This document shows positions 24,207-32,454 of a stretch of DNA of 35,906 nucleotides, in pieces (the stretch's first letter is position 1; each line of letters starts with the position of its first letter). The notes under the pieces were generated by a model, which did not search any database, was not told where the DNA came from, and saw nothing but the letters and a program-made list of their open reading frames with translations. This DNA comes from an uncultured Collinsella sp. Lineage in GTDB: Bacteria; Actinomycetota; Coriobacteriia; Coriobacteriales; Coriobacteriaceae. Both the position numbers and the translations under genes were made by a program. Where the stretch lies: contig CABRFG010000016.1 in assembly GCA_902470095.1 (NCBI GenBank), forward strand, positions 1 to 35,906. Direction: 5' to 3'.

Positions 24207-26765
24207 CTATTTGCCCTTGGGCTTGCTGGCGTAGAACTTCTTCTTTTTGAGCTTGCCGGCGGGGGAGGGTTTGCCGTTGCCGTGCGACCCTCGGTCGCCG
24301 GCCTGCGCGTGCGCGGGCGCCGTTGCACGAGACTTGCGGGCCTCGGGGTTGCGCAGCTCCTCGGTTCGCTCTGCAATCTCCTCGGCACTAAAGCCGACCT
24401 CGGCCATGGCATCCTCGATGGGCAGGCGGCGCACGATATAGCAGTGGTGCACCTTCTGGTTGCGTGCGAAGTCTTCGGGGATGGTCTGCGCCGTAATGTC
24501 TTCCAACACGACGCCCGCTCGTGCGAGCTTGCGCGTCTCGGGGCGGAAGCCGCGCAGGTTGCAGCTAAAGATGGCATACCCGCCCTGTGCGAGCAGGCGC
24601 GATACGCCGGCCAAAAGCTCAACATGGTCGCGCTGGACATCCCAGGTGCGACGGCCCATCTTGGACGAGTTCGAAAACGTGGGCGGATCGACAAAGATCA
24701 GGTCCCAGCGGTTGCGCGTCTGGCGCTGATCGCGAATCCAGGCGAGCACGTCGTCGCGCACAAAATGATGCTGCGGTCCCACAAAGCCGTTTTGGCGCAT
24801 GTTGCGCTCGGCCCAGTCCAGGTAGGTGTTGGAGAGGTCGACCGTCACGGTCTCCTCGACGCCGCCGTCTGCCGCATAGCAGGTGGCGGTGCCGGTGTAG
24901 GCGAACAGATTGAGGAAGCGGCGCGCCTGTTTGGCGTGCTCGCGCACCAGGTTGCGGGTGACACGGTGGTCCAGGAAGATGCCCACATCCAGGTAGTCGT
25001 CAAAGTTGACGGCAAAGGTGAGTCCGCCCTCTTCGATGAGCGGCAGGCGACGGCGCGCGATGTTGGCGCGCTCGCCCGATGCGCCCTTGCCGGCGCCCTG
25101 CTTGCCGTACTGCGAGCCGCCGCGCGAACGCATGCGGGCCTTGGCGTGCACGTGCTCGGCCGAAACATCCAGGATGCGCGGCGCGATGGCCAAGATGTCG
25201 AGCATGCGGGCCTGGGCCAGCGCGGGGTCGATGGTCTTAGGCGCGGCGTACTCGGCGATGACGAGCCAGCGGCCCGGCGTCTGCGGGCAGCCCTCGTACA
25301 GGTCGATGGCGGCGGAGTAGTCGGGCAGGTCGGCATCGTAGACGCGGTAGCAGCTCACGCCCTCGCGCTTGGCCCACTTGCGGCGCAGACGGGCATTCTT
25401 GCGCAGGCGGTTGGCGAACTGCTCGGACTCGGGGATGAGCACGGGCAGCGGCTTGCCGTCGCCCAGGTCGAGCGTGGCGGCAGGTTCGGGCATGGGGGTG
25501 TTGGCGGCTTCGTCCACGGCGTCCGCGGTCTGTTTCTCGGCGTTTGCGCTGGTCGCAGCTTCGAATGCCGCGGCGGCGTGGTCGAGCGAGGGCCAAACCT
25601 CAATAGCCGCCTCCTCGTTATTGGGCATGACGGCAATGGAGCGCGCGGGCTCGGCATGGAGTGCGCGGGCCATAAGGCCATCGCGGGTGAGCGCGGCGAC
25701 CGGTGCCGAGGCAAGCTCGGGCGCGCGGCGCAGCTCACCGACCAGCGTCATGGCGTCGTGCATGAGCGAAAGCGGTGTCTCGGTCGTATCTGCGACCACG
25801 GCGGCACCGGCGACGGCGCCCGCATGGTCCAGCACGGTGGCGGACTTGGCGGCGCAAAAATCGACAAAGCGCTTGTAGCCGGCGCACTTGACCATGCGCT
25901 CAGCGGTCTTGCGGGCGGCGGGGTCAACATCCACGGCCACGATGCGTGCCTGGCGCTCGCGTGCTGCCGCCTCGCGCTCGCGCGCCTCGGCAAGCAGCTG
26001 CTCCCACAGAGCGGCGTCGTGCAGCTGCCAGCCCTCAAAGCCCCAGCGCTCGCGTGCGGCGCCCGGGGCGCGGTCAGTCAGAATGTTCACGGCCTCCAGC
26101 AGCAGGCCGCCGCCGGCGCACGAGGCGTCGACCAGCGTGGGCAGGGCTTCGTTCTCGTAATCATCGGCCGTCAGCTCGCGCTCGCACAGTGCAGTCCAGC
26201 CGACCTGCGCCAGCACCAGGGCGGCGTAGTCGGGGCGCAGCACGTGCGCGCCCTCGCCGGCACGGGTCGCCGCGGGCGGCAGGCGCTTGAACAGCGGGTC
26301 GCCCGAAAGATCCAGGCTGATGCTCGCGCGGCGCTGGCGCAGCGAAAGCAACAGGTGAACGTCGGGATCGGCAACGTCGACATCGGCGCGACGGCCCGTG
26401 GTCTCGGCCAGACGGTCGCACAGCGCGTCCTTGGCGCGCAGGGACGAGAAGCGCGTGTTGCGCAGCTGCTCGGTCACGCCGCGGGCGGTGATGGCGATGG
26501 TGGCGCCGGGGCGGATGATGGTCTCCCAGGTGATGTCGTAAACGCTATCGTACAGCTCGTCGGCATCCTGCGCCTCAAAGCGCCCGAGCACCGCAAACAC
26601 GCGGCTCGCTAGGCGCGACCACAGACAGGCGCGGTAGCCTTCTTCGAGCTCGCCCTCAAATGTAGCGCGGCCCTTCAGCCGGCGAACATGCGAAAGCCCG
26701 AGGCGTTTAAGCTCATCGGCGAGTGCGGACTCAAAGCCCTCGGGGCAGCTTGCGTAAAATTCCAT
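24207..26765 (-). CDS. rlmL: RlmKL 23S rRNA methyltransferase with degenerate RlmL half
   Basis: An 852-residue fused methyltransferase, like the E. coli RlmKL protein, which makes m2G2445 (N-terminal RlmL) and m7G2069 (C-terminal RlmK) in 23S rRNA. A THUMP domain (about 45-155) is followed by the RlmL domain. There, LVDASCAGGGLLLEA replaces DPMCGSGTLLIEA, the conserved TDRAPG...RWGFEGW follows, but the catalytic NPPYGER motif is replaced by VVADTTETPL. After an Ala/Glu-rich linker of about 45 residues, the RlmK domain is intact: FLNLFAYTGTATCYAA (SAM-binding), VDLSNTYLDWAERN and IFVDPPTFSNS. A Lys-rich tail (KLKKKKFYASKPKGK) ends the protein. GAGAGG lies eight bases before the ATG. It diverges from the HAD phosphatase gene. 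Confidence 0.88.
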   Translation of the reverse strand: MEFYASCPEGFESALADELKRLGLSHVRRLKGRATFEGELEEGYRACLWSRLASRVFAVLGRFEAQDADELYDSVYDITWETIIRPGATIAITARGVTEQLRNTRFSSLRAKDALCDRLAETTGRRADVDVADPDVHLLLSLRQRRASISLDLSGDPLFKRLPPAATRAGEGAHVLRPDYAALVLAQVGWTALCERELTADDYENEALPTLVDASCAGGGLLLEAVNILTDRAPGAARERWGFEGWQLHDAALWEQLLAEAREREAAARERQARIVAVDVDPAARKTAERMVKCAGYKRFVDFCAAKSATVLDHAGAVAGAAVVADTTETPLSLMHDAMTLVGELRRAPELASAPVAALTRDGLMARALHAEPARSIAVMPNNEEAAIEVWPSLDHAAAAFEAATSANAEKQTADAVDEAANTPMPEPAATLDLGDGKPLPVLIPESEQFANRLRKNARLRRKWAKREGVSCYRVYDADLPDYSAAIDLYEGCPQTPGRWLVIAEYAAPKTIDPALAQARMLDILAIAPRILDVSAEHVHAKARMRSRGGSQYGKQGAGKGASGERANIARRRLPLIEEGGLTFAVNFDDYLDVGIFLDHRVTRNLVREHAKQARRFLNLFAYTGTATCYAADGGVEETVTVDLSNTYLDWAERNMRQNGFVGPQHHFVRDDVLAWIRDQRQTRNRWDLIFVDPPTFSNSSKMGRRTWDVQRDHVELLAGVSRLLAQGGYAIFSCNLRGFRPETRKLARAGVVLEDITAQTIPEDFARNQKVHHCYIVRRLPIEDAMAEVGFSAEEIAERTEELRNPEARKSRATAPAHAQAGDRGSHGNGKPSPAGKLKKKKFYASKPKGK

Positions 26766-26780
26766 GGGTGACCTCTCTGG

Positions 26781-26821
26781 TTGCGTCGCTCCATTATATG
26801 ATGGATACTTCGTTTACTCTC
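26781..26821. promoter_or_regulatory. divergent promoter region of rlmKL and HAD gene
   Basis: On the minus strand a perfect TATAAT (plus positions 26793-26798) lies 28 bases ahead of rlmKL. On the plus strand TTGCGT (26781-26786) and GATACT (26804-26809) are 17 bases apart, ahead of the HAD gene. The two overlap in about 75 bases. Confidence 0.4.
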
Positions 26822-26840
26822 GCCTCCGAAAGGAACCCAT

Positions 26841-27668
26841 ATGATTGATGCGTGCCCCGATTCCGCCGTGCTCTTTTTTGACGTGGACGGCACGCTGACG
26901 TCGTTCGATCCCGACAACATGACCGACAAGGACTTTTCGGCGGTTCACCCCTCGCAGACGGTCGTCGAGGCGTTTCATCGTCTGCGCGACGCGGGACACC
27001 AGGCATTTATCTGCACGGGTCGTCCCCTGTGGCTCATCGCGGACAGCTTGCGTGCGCTCGACCCCGCGGGCATCGTTGCCATGGCAGGCGCCACGCTCGA
27101 GGTCGAGGGCCGCGTGGTGCATGAGGACTGCTTTGACGAAGACATTGTTGCGGAGCTCGCTCGCCGTATGGTCGCGGCAGGGATTGAAGCCTTTTTCGAG
27201 ACCAACGTGGCTACTTTTGCCCTGGAACCCGCGGGCGTTGAGCAGTCGTCTCTGATCGGCACTTCTGTGGTGCACAGCACCGAGGAAATGCGCGTCGACG
27301 GCCGTCTGCGCGTGGGCAAGGTAGGCATCGTCGCGAGCGACCTGGCTCGCGTAGCCAACGATGATGGCTTTATCGATCGCGAGTTTGAGCTGTGCAACAC
27401 CGGTGGTCAGAATCGCGAGCTGAGCCCCAAGGGCATTGACAAGGGCGTGGGCGTGGCGCGAGCGCTGGAATACCTGGGTCGCACCGGCAACGCGCGCACC
27501 TTTGGCTTTGGCGATTCCGGCAACGATCTGGGTATGCTCGCCGCTGTCGAGACGGCCGTGGCCATGGGCAACGCTATGCCCGAGGTCAAGGCGCTCGCCG
27601 ACTACGTGACTGATGATGTCGCACACGACGGCACCGTCACAGCGATGCAGCATTTCGGCCTCATCTAA
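26841..27668 (+). CDS. HAD-family (Cof-type, IIB) phosphatase
   Basis: A 275-residue cytoplasmic phosphohydrolase. Motif I is FFDVDGTLTS (nucleophile Asp and acid/base Asp), motif II ICTGRP, motif III Lys within LSPKGIDKGVG, and motif IV GFGDSGNDLGML (Mg2+ ligands). The order and length fit the Cof/YidA subfamily, with a cap domain (about 85-190) between motifs II and III. These enzymes hydrolyse sugar phosphates and related small phosphoesters; the substrate is not predictable here. AAAGGA ends six bases before the ATG. The neighbouring transaldolase-like enzyme hints at sugar phosphate metabolism but is 190 bases away and may have its own promoter. The gap 27669-27861 shows only a weak AAACAC/GTGTTT hairpin. 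Confidence 0.88.
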   Translation: MIDACPDSAVLFFDVDGTLTSFDPDNMTDKDFSAVHPSQTVVEAFHRLRDAGHQAFICTGRPLWLIADSLRALDPAGIVAMAGATLEVEGRVVHEDCFDEDIVAELARRMVAAGIEAFFETNVATFALEPAGVEQSSLIGTSVVHSTEEMRVDGRLRVGKVGIVASDLARVANDDGFIDREFELCNTGGQNRELSPKGIDKGVGVARALEYLGRTGNARTFGFGDSGNDLGMLAAVETAVAMGNAMPEVKALADYVTDDVAHDGTVTAMQHFGLI

Positions 27669-27861
27669 TGAATCCCACGTTCTGACGTTTGCTCAAACTG
27701 CGACTCTTTGCTTTTGCATGCTCAATCGATTTATCAATCCAAACACTGAGGTGTTTATACCGTTCGCCGAGAAGATAAAAAACCGCAGCTCACGCCTTGA
27801 TAAACGTAGGTAAAGTGTTTAGCAGTTTAACGCCCATGTGCAAGCGAAAGGAATCAGGCAG

Positions 27862-28566
27862 ATGGCAATCAAGGTGTTCGCTGACGGTGCAAACCTCGAG
27901 GGCATGCTCGACATGTACGAGAACGGCAACGTTCAGGGTTTCACGACCAACCCGTCCCTTATGAAGAAGGGCGGCGTGACGGATTACCGCGCGTTTGCCA
28001 AGGAGGTCCTGGCCCACATCACCGATGTGTCCGTCTCGTTTGAGGTCTTTGCCGACGACGTCGAGACCATGGAGGTCGAGGCGCGCGAGATCGCTACCTG
28101 GGCCGAGAACGTCTACGTCAAGATTCCGTGCGTGACCACCAAGGGCGAGTCCACCGCCGAGCTGGTGCGCAAGCTTTCGGCCGACGGCATCAAGGTCAAC
28201 GTCACCACCATCTTTACGCCTACGCAGGTTGATGAGATGGTCGAGGCCGTCGACGCCGAGACGCCGTCCATCATCTCGCTCTTTGCCGGCCGCATCGCCG
28301 ATACCGGCGTCGACCCCATTCCGTTTATGACGGAGTCGGTCAAGAAGGCCGCCGCAAAGCCCAACTGCGAGGTCCTGTGGGCGTCCACGCGCGAGCTCAT
28401 CAACATTTACCAGGCCGAGGCCTGCGGTTGCCAGATCATTACGGTGCCCAACAGCATCCTGGCCAAGCGCAAGAACATTGGTCGCGACCCGTACGAGGTC
28501 TCGCTCGATACCGTGCGCGGTTTTGCCAAGGATATCGCGGCGCTCGGTTTCCATATCCTGCCGTAG
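27862..28566 (+). CDS. transaldolase / fructose-6-phosphate aldolase family enzyme
   Basis: A 234-residue class I aldolase of the small transaldolase group (TalC/FsaA; about 215-225 residues usual). Conserved features: FADGANLEGMLDM and GFTTNPSLMKKGG near the N-terminus, the Schiff-base Lys in VYVKIPC (about residue 90), KVNVTTIFTPTQV, SLFAGRIADTG and LWASTREL. It either transfers a dihydroxyacetone unit between sugar phosphates or cleaves fructose 6-phosphate; sequence alone does not separate the two. The ATG at 27862 is chosen because MAIKVFADG is the normal family start; an in-frame GTG at 27838 has no support. A copy-like stretch of its last bases recurs at 28707. Confidence 0.9.
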   Translation: MAIKVFADGANLEGMLDMYENGNVQGFTTNPSLMKKGGVTDYRAFAKEVLAHITDVSVSFEVFADDVETMEVEAREIATWAENVYVKIPCVTTKGESTAELVRKLSADGIKVNVTTIFTPTQVDEMVEAVDAETPSIISLFAGRIADTGVDPIPFMTESVKKAAAKPNCEVLWASTRELINIYQAEACGCQIITVPNSILAKRKNIGRDPYEVSLDTVRGFAKDIAALGFHILP

Positions 28567-28805
28567 CGCGAACACCGACTGTACCGTGGGCTGTTCGCCC
28601 CGGCCTTTCCTTTCCCTATCGCTCACGCGCTCCGCGAGGGTCGCGCTAGGCAAAGGAAAGGCCGGGGCTGCCGGCACGAGCTTGCCAGCAAGTTGGCGAT
28701 TGGCTTCCATATCCTGCCGTGGGCAAAGGTACCCCCGCCTGCGCCGTGCAAAATTGAGAGTATTCAGCAAGGTAAAGGTCTTTATCAGTTAACCGAAGCA
28801 TGGAA
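28567..28805. repeat. intergenic block: 17-bp inverted repeat and copied gene end
   Basis: No gene seen. GCCCCGGCCTTTCCTTT (28597-28613) is matched exactly by its reverse complement at 28652-28668, with a GC-rich middle (ACGCGCTCCGCG) that can fold further. About 40 bases on, TTCCATATCCTGCCGT (28707-28722) repeats the last bases of the transaldolase gene (28550-28565), with weaker similarity upstream of it. The block could be a palindromic element whose arrival duplicated flanking sequence. Confidence 0.6.
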
Positions 28806-28858
28806 CGGCCCCCGTTTTGGCTCTGACGACGCTAAAACGGGGGCTGTTTTTTGCTTTT
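28806..28858 (+). terminator. rho-independent terminator
   Basis: GCCCCCGTTTTGGC and GCTAAAACGGGGGC arms around a short loop, then TGTTTTTTGCTTTTT. A strong plus-strand terminator 240 bases after the transaldolase-like gene. Confidence 0.88.
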
Positions 28859-28947
28859 TCGTCTCTGAGGGGCATCCGGAACGGTGGAATTTGCAGAATA
28901 CTCGCGATTTTGCACATCGCTACAGGGGGTACCTTTGCTTTGGCGGT

Positions 28948-31095
28948 TTACTTGCCCTGCACCATGGTGAGCGAGATCTTCTTGCGGTCGCGATCGACCT
29001 TTTCGACCCACACCTTGACCGTGTCGCCGACGCGCACGACGTCGCTGGGGTGCTTGACAAAGCGGTTGGCCAGCTTAGAGATATGTACGAGGCCGTCCTG
29101 GTGCACTCCCACGTCGACGAAGGCGCCAAAGTCGACGACGTTGCGCACCGTGCCCTTGAGCTCCATGCCGGGTTCCAGGTCGTCGATGGAAAGTGCCGAG
29201 CGGCTAAAGACCACCTCGGGCGCGTCGTCGCGCGGGTCGCGGCCGGGCTTCTTGAGCTCGTTGACGATGTCGATGAGCGTGAGGGTGCCGCAGTTCAGGT
29301 CACTTGCCAGCGCCGAGATACTGCCCAGACGGCGCTCGATGTCGGGCACGCCGCCGCGGCTGAGCTCGCTGGCTTTAACGCCGGCGCGTTCCAGGACGGA
29401 CGTGGCCACCTCGTAGCTCTCGGGGTGGACGCTCGTCGCGTCGAGCGGGTTCTTGCCGCCGCTGATGCGCAGGAAGCCCGCGGCGTTGAGGTATGCCTTG
29501 GGTCCTAGTTTGGGGACCTTCTTAAGCTGGCGGCGATCGGTAAAGGCACCGTTTTCCTCGCGGTAGGCCACGATGTTTTTGGCCACGCTCGGCGTGATGC
29601 CCGATACGTATCCCAGCAGGCTTGCGCTCGCGGTATTCACGTCGACGCCCACGTGGTTGACGACGTCCTCCACCACATGGCCCAGGGTGCGCGAAAGCTC
29701 GGCCTGGTCAAGGTCGTGCTGGTACTGGCCAACGCCGATGGACTGGGGCGGGATCTTGACGAGCTCTGCCAGCGGGTCCTGTAGACGGCGGCCCAGGCTC
29801 ATGGCGCCACGCACGGTGACGTCCAGATCGGGATACTCCTGGCTGGCGAGCTCGGAGGCGGAGTACACCGATGCGCCGGCCTCGTTGACGATGGTGTATC
29901 GCAGCTCAGGCGCCTGCTCGGCGATGAACTCCGAGACGACTTCCTCGGTCTCGCGGCTGGCGGTGCCGTTGCCGATGACGATGGTGTTGACGCTGTCCTT
30001 TTTGACGAGGCGGGCGAGCTCGCGCTTGGTGCCGGCGACGTCGTGGCGCGGCTTGGTGGGATAGACCACGCCGTGGTCGAGCAGCTTGCCGGTCTCGTCC
30101 ATGACGGCGACCTTGCAGCCGGTGCGGTAGCCCGGATCGAGCGCGAGCACGCGGGCGCCGCGCACGGGGCGTGCCGAGAGCAGGCCCTCGAGATTCTTGG
30201 CAAAGACATTGATGGCCTCGGTCTGCGCACGGACGGTGAGTTTGGCGCGGGCCTCGCGCTCCAGCGAGGGGGCCATGAGGCGCTTGTAGCCGTCGGCGAT
30301 GGCGGCGTCAAAGACGGGCGCGAAGACGCCCTGGCGTCGGGGCCAACGGCTGCCGAGGCGTGCCGTGGCGGCGGCGCCGTCGACGTTCACGCGCACGCGG
30401 AGCTTGCCCTCGCGCTCACCGCGGTCGATAGCCAGCACGCGGTGGTTGGGTATACGGCGCAGCGGCTCATCATAGCTGTAGTACGGCTCGTAGGGGGTCT
30501 TCTCGGTGGGGTCGGTGGCCTCGACGACGATGTCTGCGGTGTTTTGCGTAAAGGCACGCAGGTCGGCGACGTTCTCGGGGTCCTCGGCCACCGTCTCGGC
30601 CACGATGTCCGCCGCGCCGGCGAGCGCCTTCTCGGGCGTGTCGAAGCCGGCTTCCTCGTTGACGTATGCCGCGGCGGCGTCGAGCGCGCTGCCCTTGGCC
30701 GAGGCCTGCATGATGACCATGTTGGCAAGTGGCTCCAGGCCTGCCTCGCGGGCCTTCTGTGCGCGGGTCATGCGCTTTTTGCGGTAGGGCTTGTAGAGGT
30801 CCTCGACACGCTGGAGCTGCGTGGCCTCGCGAATTTGCTGTTCGAGCTCGGGCGTAAGTTTGCCCTGGGCGTCGATGAGCAGAATGACGTCCTCTTTGCG
30901 CTGTTCAAGATTGCGCAGGTAGGACAGGCGCTCGTCGAGCGCGCGCAGGGCGACGTCGTCCATGCCACCCGTGGCTTCCTTGCGGTAGCGCGAGATAAAG
31001 GGGATGGTGTTGCCCTCGTCGATGAGCTTGACGGCTGCCTCGACGTTGGCGGCCTTAAGGTTGAGCTCGCGGGCGAGCTGGGCGATAAGATCCAT
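28948..31095 (-). CDS. tex: Tex-family S1 RNA-binding protein
   Basis: A 715-residue cytoplasmic protein of the Tex/Spt6-like family. Order: N-terminal helical Tex domain (FISRYRKEATGGMDD, then DLYKPYRKKRMTRAQKAREAGL), YqgF/RNase H-like domain (about 320-450: VLALDPGYRTGCKVAVMDETGK), helix-hairpin-helix domain (about 490-565: SIGVGQYQHDLDQ, NTASASLLGYVSGI) and C-terminal S1 domain (about 640-712: LKGTVRNVVDFGAFVDVGV). It binds nucleic acid and is linked to transcription and RNA handling. The start at 31095 follows AAGGAG at the right distance and gives the normal family start MDLIAQLARELN; a longer frame back to 31275 runs through repeat sequence and is rejected. Monocistronic. Confidence 0.93.
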   Translation of the reverse strand: MDLIAQLARELNLKAANVEAAVKLIDEGNTIPFISRYRKEATGGMDDVALRALDERLSYLRNLEQRKEDVILLIDAQGKLTPELEQQIREATQLQRVEDLYKPYRKKRMTRAQKAREAGLEPLANMVIMQASAKGSALDAAAAYVNEEAGFDTPEKALAGAADIVAETVAEDPENVADLRAFTQNTADIVVEATDPTEKTPYEPYYSYDEPLRRIPNHRVLAIDRGEREGKLRVRVNVDGAAATARLGSRWPRRQGVFAPVFDAAIADGYKRLMAPSLEREARAKLTVRAQTEAINVFAKNLEGLLSARPVRGARVLALDPGYRTGCKVAVMDETGKLLDHGVVYPTKPRHDVAGTKRELARLVKKDSVNTIVIGNGTASRETEEVVSEFIAEQAPELRYTIVNEAGASVYSASELASQEYPDLDVTVRGAMSLGRRLQDPLAELVKIPPQSIGVGQYQHDLDQAELSRTLGHVVEDVVNHVGVDVNTASASLLGYVSGITPSVAKNIVAYREENGAFTDRRQLKKVPKLGPKAYLNAAGFLRISGGKNPLDATSVHPESYEVATSVLERAGVKASELSRGGVPDIERRLGSISALASDLNCGTLTLIDIVNELKKPGRDPRDDAPEVVFSRSALSIDDLEPGMELKGTVRNVVDFGAFVDVGVHQDGLVHISKLANRFVKHPSDVVRVGDTVKVWVEKVDRDRKKISLTMVQGK

Positions 31096-31169
31096 GGGAC
31101 TCCTTGCGTTTAAGGTGCGTTTGCAGCACAGGGCTACCAAGGATACCATCCGCCACTCCACCCAAGTAG

Positions 31170-31216
31170 TCATTTTGGGACGGGGCTCTTTTAGCCACTT
31201 TTGCCGCCCCGCCCCA
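31170..31216. repeat. GGGACGGGGC palindrome-ended repeat, copy 1
   Basis: TGGGACGGGGC (31176-31186) pairs with GCCCCGCCCCA (31206-31216) around a 19-base middle rich in T. TCATTTTGGGACGGGGCTCT and the following TTTTAGCCACTTTTG recur with changes at 35781-35821. Confidence 0.65.
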
Positions 31217-31237
31217 GAAAAATCGTCGGCAAGGCAG

Positions 31238-31277
31238 CAAAATGCCCCGCGGGCAGGAGGCTGCTCGCGGGGCAAAG
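31238..31277 (-). terminator. terminator of the SDR/MFS/oxidoreductase genes
   Basis: GCCCCGCGGGCAG and GCTGCTCGCGGGGC arms around GAG; on the minus strand the stem is followed by ATTTTGCT. It lies about 70 bases after the oxidoreductase stop. Confidence 0.65.
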
Positions 31278-31344
31278 AAGAGGGGCTTGTTGGTAGCGGA
31301 CCGAGGGGCTTGGCATGGGGTTTGCCGCGGTCTGCCCTAAGGCA

Positions 31345-32385
31345 TTACAGCTCGACGAGCTGGCCGGTCTCGGCGGCCTCCTTGATGGCGTTGAGAAGCG
31401 TGAGCGTCTTGACGTTGTCGGCGGGGGTTACGACGGGCTCGACCTCGCGGCGGACAACCTTCACAAAGTGCTTGAGCTGCATCTTGTGTGGCAGTGCCGG
31501 GTCGACAGCCGGAATCTCCATCTGCAGCGGCTTGTGCCAGTTGGAGGCGCCGTCGTAGGAGAACTGGTGCAGGCGGGGCAGCGACAGGGCGCCCTTAGTG
31601 CCGCCGATAAAGTAGGCGTCGGCGTCGAAGGGGCGGTACTGCGGGTCCTCGCGAGCGGTTGCCTCCCAGTTCCAGGGGCTGGCGGTGGCGTCGGAGATGG
31701 TCATGCTTGCGAGCGCGCCATCGGCAAAACGGACGTTGACCACGGCGGAGTCCTCGGTCTCAAAACCGCGGGCGGCGCTGGACTGCATACCCTGGACGGC
31801 AACGGGCTCGCCCAGCAGGTAGCGGAGCAGGTCGACGTCGTGAACCAGGTTGACCAGGATCGGGCCGGCACCCTTCTTGCGGCGCCACTCGACATCGAAA
31901 TACTCGTCATTCTTATAGATCATGTAGTGGAAGCTCGACACGGTGAGCTTGCCCAGCTCGCCGGACTCGATGATCTCCTTGGCCTTGTTGACGAAGGGGT
32001 TGTGGCGACGGTGCTGACCTACGAGCACGGGCACGCCGGCGGTCTCGGCCTCGGCGGCGAAGGCCTGGGCATCCTCGAGATCGTTGGAGATCGGCTTTTC
32101 GATCAACGGCACGATATTGCGCTTCGCAGCCTCGCGGGCAACGCCCAGGTGCAAGTCGTTGGGGGTGGCGATAATGACGGCCTCGGGTTTGACCTCGTCC
32201 ATCATCTGGGCGGGATCGGTGTAAAACGGCACGCCGGCGGCCTCGGCCGTGGCGCGAGCGCCCTCAAAGGCGTCGGCGATGGCGACGAGTTCGGCCTCGG
32301 GTTCCTCGGTGACAAAGCGGATGTGGTTGCGGCCCATGGCGCCGGCGCCGATAACGGCAATGCGGACGGGGTTGAGCTCAGACAT
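31345..32385 (-). CDS. Gfo/Idh/MocA-family NAD(P)-dependent oxidoreductase
   Basis: A 346-residue dehydrogenase. The N-terminal Rossmann domain begins RIAVIGAGAMGRNHIR (GxGxxG), has VAIADAF at the second strand, VIIATPNDLH, and the family EKP motif in LIEKPISNDLEDA with the catalytic Lys. The C-terminal alpha/beta substrate domain has GGGPVLxNLxHDxD-like GAGPILVNLVHDVDLLRYLLG. Such enzymes oxidise or reduce sugars, polyols, inositols or cyclitol acids. TAAGGAG lies eight bases before the ATG. It is the last of three minus-strand genes after the SDR and the MFS transporter; a palindromic repeat separates it from the transporter gene. A role in the same pathway is inferred from order. Confidence 0.9.
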   Translation of the reverse strand: MSELNPVRIAVIGAGAMGRNHIRFVTEEPEAELVAIADAFEGARATAEAAGVPFYTDPAQMMDEVKPEAVIIATPNDLHLGVAREAAKRNIVPLIEKPISNDLEDAQAFAAEAETAGVPVLVGQHRRHNPFVNKAKEIIESGELGKLTVSSFHYMIYKNDEYFDVEWRRKKGAGPILVNLVHDVDLLRYLLGEPVAVQGMQSSAARGFETEDSAVVNVRFADGALASMTISDATASPWNWEATAREDPQYRPFDADAYFIGGTKGALSLPRLHQFSYDGASNWHKPLQMEIPAVDPALPHKMQLKHFVKVVRREVEPVVTPADNVKTLTLLNAIKEAAETGQLVEL

Positions 32386-32411
32386 TTCGACTCCTTAATA
32401 CTGGTGACCGG

Positions 32412-32447
32412 TGGGATGCGACAAAGGGGCTGTCCCTTTGTCGCATC
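32412..32447. repeat. palindromic ACAAAGGGGCTGTCC element, copy 3
   Basis: GATGCGACAAAGGG and CCCTTTGTCGCATC arms around a GCTGT-like centre; the core matches copies at 19217 and 21701 but the outer arms (ATGCG) differ. It lies between the transporter and oxidoreductase genes, where it may reduce read-through or protect the upstream transcript end. Confidence 0.75.
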
Positions 32448-32454
32448 GGTAAAA

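Noticed and set aside
24159..26612. 817-codon plus-strand open frame opposite rlmKL
   Set aside because: It is a shadow of the high-GC rlmKL gene; its Gly/Val/His/Arg-rich translation has no domain, and the rlmKL frame has clear motifs.
31096..31275. N-terminal extension of Tex to 31275
   Set aside because: The extension would run through a palindromic repeat; the ATG at 31095 has AAGGAG and the normal family start.
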